Below are positions 12,890-23,200 of a DNA stretch of 64,000 nucleotides, in pieces (within the stretch, counting starts at the first letter, position 1; every line of letters starts with the position of its first letter). The notes beneath the pieces are model-generated. The model was not told the DNA's origin. It was given only the letters and a program-made list of their open reading frames with translations, and did not search any database. The DNA is from Lepeophtheirus salmonis (Eukaryota > Arthropoda > Copepoda > Siphonostomatoida > Caligidae), in the NCBI RefSeq assembly GCF_016086655.4, contig NC_052131.2, forward strand, positions 12,011,940 through 12,075,939, read 5' to 3'. The translations under genes were made by a program, and so were the position numbers.

Positions 12890-14240
12890 ATCATTAAAGC
12901 CTTTTTATATTTGATTGAATAATTTTATAACATTTTAAATACAACAAGAATAATATTAGAGGTCAAAGGTCATAAAAAGTTGACCTTTTTCGCAATTCTA
13001 ATCTATCATGTGTACTAGGGTCTTTTATTTATAGGGGTATCTGTTGATTGTATCTTTTGTTGTGGATTGATTAAAAACTATGTGTGGAATGTTTAAGTCT
13101 TCAAAGATAGTTTTTATGACATATTTATTGTATAGCCATTTGAAAATAACATTTGTAATATATATGTAAAGGGATACAGAGGTTTATAATTTTAAAATTT
13201 AAAGCTTTAATACTTATTTTCAAACGTTTCACTGAAGTTATTTTTCTTAAGTGATACAAAAGAATATAATTCCCATATTTTATTTGAAGAAAACAAACTG
13301 TAGCCTAAAAAACTACTTAGGATACTCAAACAATCAAAAACAGAGTACAGACTTCCAAATCGAATAAAATAAGTATCAAATCTCAGTTCAAACCATTGCT
13401 AGTGGCTGAAGTAATAGAAGTGACACATACATAAATTGTAAAAATCAAATGTACATATAGTTGGCAACCGATTATAAGGGAAACTGTTTATGAAATAAGA
13501 GAGGAAATCAAAAATAAATTTAGTAGAAAAACGACTCAATATCGCTGAAGAAAAATGTTAAGTTAGTGGAAGAATTAAGGGCCATGGAGGATATTAGAAA
13601 TTGATATGCAATGCTAGCGCAGACAACATTATTAACAGAAGTCTATCGCTCTCATATGAGAAATATCAAGCCCAGTAAGAAGAGGATGAAGATTTTCATA
13701 TTCTTAAATTTATTAAATTTACAAAAATAAACAAATTATTGATAATAACTATAAAATTAGGTAGGACTTAAGATCCATTTCTGCTGTAGTAGAAAATATG
13801 GTATACTCTTTTGTGTGGTCGTATTCTTTGCCAAATGTATGTATAGTTTTGTAATGTAAGCATATCTGTACTATTTTATTTTATTTGTATGTACTATGGT
13901 AAACAGTAATAAATTTCTAACTAACTAATTTTTTTACTATCTATGCTATCACATAAAGCCAACAAAATCGTAAAAATACCTTTGTTTAGTAACTGGAAGA
14001 GGTCAAAGTTTGTTCCACTTTTAGTCCACGACCCTTTACAATTGCTTTAGGCAAATTACAACTCTCACATATGTTTCCAATAATTTTAAACTATTTTATT
14101 TACCTTTGTAATCAATTAACAATAATTAAAAAAAAGGAATTATGGACTTGTAGCTGCAACCTTACAAGTCCAATAACCATATTCCTAAAATTTTGCTTCG
14201 TTTGTATTTGTATAAGTGTCGATTGCACACCAAGCTCGAC
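12890..14240. other. Non-coding stretch
   Basis: No conserved frame, repeat family or splice-supported exon was seen. Confidence 0.4.
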
Positions 14241-14690
14241 TATCCCCAGCAAGAGTGCATTTGTAATATTCAATATTGTGATATATAAATGGAAAATAGC
14301 AGGAGCGTCCAGAAACAGTTTTGTTTCCAAATGTTGTAGCTTTATTTGGGATGGAAAATTACTGCCTGCATTGAATAACGGGAAGATGAATGAAGAAAAT
14401 CTGTCGATTTTCTGACATATGGAAAGCAATTTTAGACTGGGAAGTCAAAGAAAATGTGCAATTTCTTAACTGTGATACCACAATTTCAAATACTGGTCGT
14501 ATTAATAGTACCCTTATGCCGTTGGGGCTAAAATTTGAAAGAGAAATGCTTTTATTTACTTGGCGTCATCATCTTCTTGACTAGGTTTTAAAAAGAGTTT
14601 TCGAATTGAAAATGAAAAATGTAACAACAAGTCCAAATGTTCCTTTCTTTCACAAATTAAAAGATTATTGATAAAATATAGACTCCTTCA
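14241..14690 (+). pseudogene. Broken transposase-like gene of the DTTxSNTGR type
   Basis: Three pieces follow one another in different frames. The first contains IWDGKLLPALNN and ends at a TGA near 14415. The second, from about 14401, reads AILDWEVKENVQFLNC, then DTTISNTGR, and on to LLFTWRHHLLD before a TAG at 14582-14584. The third reads VLKRVFELKMKNV and PFFHKLKDY. I recall this order (WDGKLLP, then DTTxSNTGR, then CRHH) from uncharacterised proteins that are multicopy in several invertebrate genomes; the Asp and the Arg-His-His may be catalytic. A segment between the first two pieces seems deleted. The 52.6-53.1 kb remnant may be the C-terminal part of the same family. The superfamily is uncertain. 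Confidence 0.55.
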
Positions 14691-15044
14691 AAATATAATC
14701 CTTACGATCATTAGTACATAATAACCAATAACTTTCGGAAATTGAAGATTTATTAGAATATTATCGTAGTGAACTATTAAAAGAAATTGTGGGAGATGAA
14801 TAAATGGAGCTCATAGAACTATGCTTTATATTTTTATGTAGAAACAATGATTTAAATATATATATACCTCCCGGTGCCATGCACTAAGCTCGTTGGATGG
14901 TCAGAGCAGTTATATTCTCGGAAAATAACCGTATAAAGTTACCAGCTTAAAATAAATAAAGACGATAAATCGTAAATTTGAATAATGAAAATATCTTGGG
15001 ACATAGCAAAAGATTGTTGCTTCGAATGGAGCATTTGATGGTTC

Positions 15045-15527
15045 TTAGCTTAGTGCGTGAATGCTTTTAAATCTAGTGATAACTTTATTTATTGTTTCAT
15101 TGACAACTCGTCTATCATTATATGAAAAAATATAATCTGTGTCGTCAAGATCGCCCCCGACATCAGTAAACAGCTGAAGATAGACTATTTTATAGCTTAC
15201 AAAGTAAGTCAACGCGAATAAAATGGAAAAAGCTCTTGGAATGGTCTTCGCTAAGAAAGGTCTGTTTAAACTTAATCCAGATACTACAAATAAACCTTCG
15301 AAGAATATCCAGGGTTGAGTTTTCTCAGAACAATTTTGTATTTTGCCACCGTATACCAACCGTTCTATTACCAAATCTGTTCTCTTAGGTAGAGAAAATG
15401 TCGTCTCAATTTCAAGCAAGTATTTAATTTGATTTTGCATGATTGAAAGTTTTTTATATTTTTTCTGATTCCATATTAATCCAGTCATCAATAATAATAT
15501 AATACAATTAAATCCATGAAATATCTA
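15045..15527 (-). CDS. Hypothetical protein, probable 3' exon with membrane segments
   Basis: A 148-codon open frame (15491-15045) extends upstream in frame to a possible splice acceptor (GTCTTAG) at about 15528, adding a hydrophobic helix (FNCIILLLMTGLIW). Further hydrophobic stretches are WIFFEGLFVVSGLSL and AFSILFALTYFVSYKIVYL; an acidic stretch, DVGGDLDDTDYIF, follows. It ends at a TGA. A preceding exon may end near 15600 at a GTTAGT donor (reading YESPLLAGMIF), but that junction is weak. I do not recognise the family. Two or three hydrophobic segments suggest a membrane protein. It could also be a chance frame, though it is the longest uninterrupted one in the window. No gene-like neighbour supports it. 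Confidence 0.35.
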
Positions 15528-15529
15528 AG

Positions 15530-18350
15530 ACGAAACATCAAGTATAAGTAATTATGCTAAGTTTTGTAGTTGCATTGAATGGAGACAAAATAAAACTAAC
15601 CTAAATATCATTCCGGCCAAAAGTGGGGATTCGTACAATCTCTACCAGTCTTCATCTTCTAAAACAAACCCTGATTATATATAGATACTTAACAGCCAAT
15701 TTGATTTTTCAAACTGTTTTGGGATTATTTTTTGATGCATTGGAAAAATTATTCTCCAATGATCATCAAGTAGTTGACTACTATCATTTAACTTATTAAT
15801 AAGAAATCATTACTTAATTGATATAGTTTTTAAAAAAAGTTTTCATTGAGGATACCCTTTCATTTGAAAATACTTGCAAAGGGTTGCCCGGGAATGCTCG
15901 GGCTATTTTAATATGTGATGGAAGTCCAATAACTTTTAATAAGGTTAATATTATTAGGGTTATTTATTGAAAATATTAACTTCAAAAGTTAAAGAATTTT
16001 TTTATTCTCTGATAGATTGATAATTAATATAAAATATAAAAAATAGTTTAAGATACAGACATAACTTAATAACTAAGAATGAACAAAAAAATGATAAAAA
16101 TATCAGTTTTCTATTAGAAAAGGACAAAAGAGTTTTTACTATTCTATTTGCTTCATTCTTTCATAGATTGTCGTAGAGTAAAATATCTCCCAAATAAATT
16201 AATTTCCTATTACTCTTTGTGTATTTTTTTGTATTTTTTTAATGGATAATACGATAATAATATATGTATTAGAGTGATGCAGTTGCTCTAACATTATCAG
16301 AATCAGCAAAATCTAATTTTGGTACTGCAAATAGGTAAGTAGAACACAAATACAAAAGAAAAAAAGTAATAACAAATTTGGTTAACGTATACATCTAGCA
16401 CAATTGCAATTTGTAAACGTGCATTAAGCAAAACTTTGTTATTATGGGGTTTATAAAAAAAAACATGTTGATAACATATTTATATAATCAAATAAAGATT
16501 TTCTTGTTTTTATTTTTTTGTCACCTTACTTGCTTTGATTGTATTAAACAATAAGTGATTGTGGCTACACCATTTAGTAAATAAAAAAGACACTATTAAA
16601 CTTTGGTAGAGAAAAGAAGAAGAAAAATAATAATCGTTTTTCCTTTGTAGTAATTTTTTATAATAATAGTTATCATCTTTATACAATAATATGAAAATAT
16701 AATTAAATTATTAACTACTTTACACCTATAAAGACATATATCATTCGTCAATTTTTAAATTGAAAACTACTTTTTTTTTTGCTTTTTGTTTCTTTAATTT
16801 AATTTAATCATGAGCCATGCCTGTCACTGAAGAGTCTTTGTGTTAAAGTAAGCAATTTCGATACCTTGTATGTTTTGATGTCATTTCAAACTTGATCAAG
16901 AAATAATGCTAATGGTATAAGTTCTTCAGTTGGGTAACAAGAATGCCTTGATTGCTGCATCTCCTTTCTATTTTTATAGCATAGAGAAGGTTAAGGTTGA
17001 TATTCACCTTGCCTAATGTGAGGCACTAGTTCAGATGTACTTTCAAAAACGTTATCCTTTACCTCACTTACATAGAAAATTACTACCATTACCAGTTCCT
17101 TACAATCCCCTCTAACAAAAGACTCAGTGAACTACGTTATGCAAATCTGAAGGATATCTTCTTCTCCACTTCTAGTCTATCGTCCAGAATGGGCCATTGA
17201 GGTCCTTCATATTGCAACAAAATAATGACTTAGACTAAAGGATAGTTTAACTCAACACTCAAATATTTACCGATGCTACTAATGAACAAAGCATGGCCTG
17301 CGAATTCAAATTCATCAATCATTATTACCTACTTGATACAAAATAAAAAAATGAAAAATTACGCACTATGCAGTAAAATTTTACATATGTACTAGTAATG
17401 GTATCTGTATATGTGTTCAACTGATGCTATTGCAGCACTATAGAAAGGGTCATCTGTTTCTGATGATGATTTATGATTGGGGGGGGGGGGTGAGGGGAGA
17501 ACTGCAACACTCCGAATGCAAAACAGAATATAAATACTTTATTTACATTCTAAATTTAAATTTATATTATATTAAAAGGATAATTTATAAGAAAAAAATT
17601 AAGAAAGGTTTTCTTTTTTACTGAAGTGTAATAATGTCTATTATACTTAATAAAGGTATATGCCCAATCCCCTATTTCTCTCTAAAATCAAGGAAATTAG
17701 AGTCACAAAAGAAAATTCTATAAGATCCTAATCTTTTTTTTTTTTTGTTCATAGAAACATTTATTGAAAAACATGTTCGTAAAATAACTCACAATTTTTT
17801 TTTTTTTTTGCTTCTACGTGTTCAGAAATTGCAATTATGATAGAGATCAAAGTTTACCAAATTTGCTAAAAATTTCTATTTGGGTTGTACTTAACTAGTT
17901 GTGGAACCAAAATTAGGTTTTGCTGATTCTGACAAGGATTTCTAATTTTAAGGATAATTGCATCAATATAATATGTATATCTTGAAATATAATTTCATAA
18001 CATATTCACTGCACAAATATTATTAAAATATGTGCAAGGTTTCTAGGATCACAATATATATAAAAGGCAGTTGATGTTAACAATATTTTTAATTCAGAAG
18101 TAGTACTGAACTTTCATTCCACCTTCTTTTTGTGTTCTACAAAAATCCCATCCAGCCTACCCTTTACAAATCAACAACGAACGATTTAATTGTAATTTCA
18201 ATTTTTAACGTAGGAAAAGGAACTAGTTTTAGATTAAGTAGTTCACATTTTTAGTGTTTTGTACGACACAACACTATTAGTTCCGATACAACTATACCCG
18301 TAAGGTAAATTTATTCAATAAATCTCAATCGAAGCCACGCTACAGCATCA
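15530..18350. other. Mostly non-coding; possible old retroelement near 16.9-17.3 kb
   Basis: AT-rich, with an 11-base G run at 17480. Between about 16920 and 17320 the base composition is less AT-rich and short coding-like pieces appear in shifting frames (EKVKVDIHLA; LLVYRPEWAIEVLHIATK). I cannot assign these. Confidence 0.3.
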
Positions 18351-18357
18351 ACTCACT

Positions 18358-19430
18358 GTGTGAAATTGTTCGTTAACATTGGCAAGTTTGCATTGGATTT
18401 GACAGACCCAAGCGTAGTTAATTTATTTAAAAAAGCATATTTAGAAACAGTTAATCGTTTGAGAAAATTATATACCCGAACATTTTTATATTTTTATCAA
18501 ATTAACAGAAATTTGTATTGTTGTACTTCTTTCCATGTTGTTTAAGCCAGTATATCCCGTCAAAGCCGAAATAATATGGCATAGAAACATACTTTTCTGA
18601 CAATCAAAGGAAAAAAATTATACCTTCCGCCGATACCTTGGAAGTGATAAACAATGTATTTTGGATTACAGGCAAATGGTACTCCTGAAGTTAGTCTTAG
18701 TCCTGCAGATGTTGTGAAACGTCTAGATTAAAGGTATAACTGAGGAGGAAAATTGGTTTATAAGCCATAAATTTCTACACAAAATTGCTGAAGTAAAAAT
18801 TGGTCTTAGTAGGCATGTTGAGAAAGAATAAAATAGGAATTCATCCGGAATTTGTAAATTTTTGGACAAAGATGTTAAATCAACTTTGCATGAATTTATA
18901 AATAACTGCACTCTGGTTACGTATATTCCTAAAATTCCTGTTTATCTTTTTTTGACACTACAGAACGATGGCACAATTAGCAAGAATACTAGATCAAATA
19001 AAAACCAGAAACATGAACATTTTTAAACACCACCAAAGGAGAAGTTGATTATGTTAATCAAATATAATTAGCATATAATTATTCCAGGAATACTAGAGGC
19101 TGGGTATTTGTTACTTTCTACGCGTACTAAATGTTCTTTGAAGCAATGCATTCTTCATATATAGCAAAAATGTTAATAGAAAAATGGAAAGGCTATAATT
19201 TTTAAAGAAACTGTGTCTTGAGTCAACAATATAAAAAAGGCCAATATTGTCAACGATACTAAAAAAGAGCTAGGACGAAATTTAGCTAGAAAAAAATGTA
19301 ATTCTGAGCAAAAGGATCAACCCAGACCTGAAAAACATCCTAGAGGCTGCAACTTTTGGATTTGGTTTTGATCCTATGATTCTAAATAATGAAAATTATA
19401 ACTTTTAAACTTGATTTCCCAGAACAAATA
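18358..19430 (+). pseudogene. Decayed coding region, family not recognised
   Basis: Protein-like segments appear in order on the plus strand but in different frames. They are KLFVNIGKFALDLTDPSVV (18360-18545); NGTPEVSLSPADVVKRLD (near 18670-18730); then, after a one-base shift, GITEEENWFISHKFLHKIAE and VKIGLSRHVEKE (18735-18830). Beyond a TAA come KFLDKDVKSTLHEFI and, near 19220-19330, KKANIVNDTKKELGRNLARK. Stops and shifts break it everywhere. The dispersed end block at 19446 follows directly, so a mobile-element origin is likely. No domain family could be named. Confidence 0.4.
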
Positions 19431-19445
19431 TAATAATACAATATA

Positions 19446-19514
19446 GGGTAATTCCATGTCAACTGTACACAGCCTCACGGCATGACCATAACCGATTTTT
19501 AGGATTTTTGGTAC
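19446..19514 (+). repeat. Transposon end block, copy 1
   Basis: A roughly 69-base block starts GGGTAATTCCATGTCAA and contains ACACAGCCTCACGGCATGAC. It recurs at 61326-61394 with a few changes. The GGG start and high conservation suggest a terminal repeat; the element body was not identified here. Confidence 0.6.
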
Positions 19515-20007
19515 ATTTATTAAACGTTATTAAATAATCACGAATATTGTGAACCTTTGAAGAAAAAACGGAATCTTTCCTCTAATCCTACTACACAGGA
19601 AAAGTAGAAGGAAAAAGGAAAAATAGTAACTTCTCCAGTTATGTCGCCTTCCTTGTTGTATAGAACTGTGTAAGGATGGCATTTAAAAAGAAATACAATC
19701 TAGCTACCGTATCAGTCAACTAATATTATATACACTCTACCTACTATAATTTTTGGAAACTTTTAGCAGTTGACAATTATAAGCCAATTAGGAAAGACGA
19801 TAAATATAATTTTATTTTTTCAGTAAATTAATTTAAATTTAGTTTAGACTTATTTTATAGAGTAAAGATTAGAATAAATTCAAAATGACATCCAAGTAAT
19901 TGAATAAATTGAAATAATAAAAATTCACATTTGCCTCATTTGTAATGAAATTGTAAAACCTTTTTTGACGAATAATGTTTTTTTTTTTTTGTTAAATATA
20001 TGTCTAA

Positions 20008-20030
20008 TTTATTATGAAATTATTTTTATT
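20008..20030 (-). terminator. Polyadenylation signals of the channel gene
   Basis: Two AATAAA hexamers on the minus strand (20025-20030 and 20008-20013) lie 8 and 25 bases past the stop codon. The distal one is better placed for use, unless the real 3' end is farther on. Confidence 0.5.
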
Positions 20031-20037
20031 TAATATT

Positions 20038-20229
20038 TTAATATTTCGGATGAGATGTTAGGCTTCTGTTTTTGATGCTGATGATTTTTACTTTATTCCC
20101 CTTAACAAAATAATATCCCAAACGACTGAACAAATCAATGATGAACTCTAAAATTTCAAATATCATAATGATGGCAATTCCAAGATATAAGCTCAGAGAT
20201 CCCCCAAGTCCAGCTATAAAAGTTCCATA
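20038..20229 (-). CDS. Channel exon 10: TM2 and C-terminus
   Basis: Codes residues 589-651 in phase 0 from the acceptor at 20230-20231. It starts YGTFIAGLGGSLSLYLG, continues into the TM2 helix GIAIIMIFEILEF, and ends in a short basic tail (KGNKVKIISIKNRS). TAA is at 20038-20040. Gly605-Ile606-Ala607 aligns with the selectivity filter. Confidence 0.92.
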   Translation of the reverse strand, partial: YGTFIAGLGGSLSLYLGIAIIMIFEILEFIIDLFSRLGYYFVKGNKVKIISIKNRSLTSHPKY

Positions 20230-23200
20230 CTTTTATGCAAATGAAAGGTCAATATATAGATTCATATTTTCATTAAAAAAATACAACTTACAGAATATTT
20301 TGGAATTTGCTCTATAACCTTGACACTCATGGTTTGATAATAGATATCTGTTTTTACAAAATTCTTTTGTATATCCGTTCGAAATTTGTTTTCAAGTGTT
20401 TCTGGGAGAGGTAAAAGATTTTCATCAATGAGATTGAGTTCCAGAGCCAAGGTTTCCTATTTTCAAAAATAAGTGTGGATTTAATACGGAGTAACTTGTT
20501 ATAATTACCCAAAATTCATTTGATGGCCATGTTGATACTGTATTTTGACAGGAATAATCGACTTCTAAGCAGGCAACATTACATTGACAATTATATGATC
20601 CATTGTCAAATCTTTCTATGAATTCTAAAAAGCATTTATAATCCATATCTACATAATATTTGTTGAGATAAAAAAAAATATGTATTCATACAAGCCAAAG
20701 AGTCTTCAAAAAATAATAGGCTGGGGAAAAAATAATTTCGTACTTTTCACTTTATTTCAATGCTTTATAAGAAGTGTAACAAATATCCAATTTAAGCCAA
20801 GTATACCCCGTTCAGCTTGATAACTTGTTACCAACTAGAATCCAACTTCATTATGCTCTTCTCTTAGATTACCTTGTCCTATTGGCAAAACACTCGGACT
20901 ACCAATTTTCACAGGCCTCTATTCAGACTAAATTTGTACGTCAAGCAGGTTGGCCATAGACAGAAACAGGTGGTAGTCACTTAGTGCCAGTCCCAACTAT
21001 AGGGTAGATACATAAGAACTTCCCATTATGGCTACTGGAGCTTCTGACTCATCATCAAAAATGGCTGAGGCCGAGCGTTGTCTTGATAATGTCTTGTTGT
21101 CTCCTATTCACCAATGCTGGTCGCTTCAGTTCGATCCCAACTTCAAATGGTCGTGTTGTTCACAGTACAGACTGGGCAGAATTGAGCGAGATGGAAATCC
21201 CTCGATTTACATTATATATAATAATGTATACATTGTAAATTTTCTAGGGCGTTTTCCACCATACCTCCATACTCGACACATGATAATTCACGACTAAACA
21301 GTCCAAGGGCTATAAAAGTGTTTGTAGTTTACACTCATACCTTTACAACGCTTTATCGTATAATTCGATGTGATCATTAATAAACAAGATATACATAGTT
21401 AAAAAAAGAGCACGAAATACAAAAGTATTTTTCCCCAATTTATTTAATTGATTGTTAAATGTTACATTCATTGGTCAAAAGAAGGGATACATGTATTAAA
21501 TGGAAGAAACAACCTTACTTTCTTTAGCATCGGGAGTAATATTACATATTTTCCTTTTTGAAAATCCGCCTATTTGTCTAATATGGGGATGAGTACAACC
21601 ACATTTCTGTTTCAACCACTTTTGAAGGCAAATTCGCTGGCATACCTGGAATCCAAATATTTTGTTATCTTTGTTTATCTCAAAAAGGGAGATGTTTAAA
21701 AAGTAAGGGAAAAAAATTATGAATCTTATTTCAGCTGATATAATATTCTACAGAATATTATATAAACCACAAATAAATGCCACATAGCTCACATTTGTAA
21801 ATTGTTATTTCAAAAGTTAGTTTTTTGCACAGTAATGACATTTTCCCTCGCCGTTTTTGATTTTATATAATATGCAGGAACGCGTACAAACTCTCAGTCT
21901 ATGTCTAAAGTGTTGGATCAAGGCACGTTTAAACTGTGTAACATTTGCAAAATTACATAAAAATGAAATTATATTTGCGTAAATATCTTCGTGTAGTCTA
22001 TGGGTTCAACAAAATGTTTATCACATTTACAAATGCGCTTACTGTCTTTGACCCGGTTAGACCTAATTGACTTAAATTCAAACTATGTAGGAACTTAAGA
22101 TGTTGTTGCATTTAATTTATGTCAGTCTGGGAGAACCTGGCATTAGTGTATCTTAACTTATCTTATATTGGCATACATGGAAAACAGATACTTACTATAA
22201 TTGAATAGGATGGATGGTCTAACGTCATATTTTCGTATGGAGTTTCAGACCAATTAGAGAAACATTCTGATTTGTACGGTTTTGGTAATCGAATAATATC
22301 ACTCTTCAAATGATAATTATTTTACAAATATTTTATTCTTATTTTAAGGTATTTGTTTACCTTTTGAATTGCAATTGATGTTGCTGTTCCGGGTTGTAGA
22401 TCAATCCCATTTTCATCTGGAAGGGGAAAATCTCCAGGTTCATGAATAATAATTCTAACACCAGCCTTTTCAGACAGTCTTGAAACAATATAATTGTCTT
22501 GATCTACAAAAAAAGATAATTCAATTCCGTTGGCAGCACCAGTAAGAGAAGTGGACTGTAGTTTATTGTAGGGATAGTTCATGGAATTGAGGGTATAACA
22601 GTTTCCATATCGAGGCAAATTGATCATCGTCCACGAAGCATTTTTCTCAAGGCATGACTCTCCTCTATATTGACATGACAATATGAATCCCTTTGTGGTT
22701 AATTCATATTGATGGATGTACTGTAATTTACTTTCAAACCTGTTGGATACAAATTTATTTTTCTAATTTTTCATGAGTCAAAACATTAAGTTACTGATGC
22801 CCTATTGCGTTCTGAATGTAAATAGGAAGTTTGAAGAAGATGTTAAAAAATTTAGCTTCTTCTACCATGACAAGGGGATTTTTGTGACGCTTTGTAAATT
22901 TGCCTTTAAACAGTGAAGGGGTCTTAAATTTCTTTCCTTCACAAAATTTGAGAGGTTCAAATCTAACTTGTAAAGGTACATCCGATTGAGGTTTGTATGA
23001 ACACGCTTCCTCCGCCTTACATTTTTGATAATTCCAAGCTTCTATACTTCGATTGTATAATTCAGTATTATTTAATTTATAGGCCTCTTCTTCAATTGAT
23101 TTGTAATAGTAACAATTCCGACCAATATGAATAGAAACGGGACACCTAAATATTGTTTCATACAAGAAAAAAGAAAAAATTACTACTCTGATTGAAAAAT

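Noticed and set aside
12652..12894. 80-codon frame with repeated SSSSPQKIK
   Set aside because: The peptide repeat simply reflects a DNA direct duplication of simple-sequence type.
14112..14429. Minus-strand open frame of 105 codons
   Set aside because: It is antisense to the transposase-like pieces at 14241-14690 and its translation shows no domain.
17479..17490. G-run that could form a G-quadruplex
   Set aside because: A single homopolymer tract without further G-runs nearby gives no clear structure.
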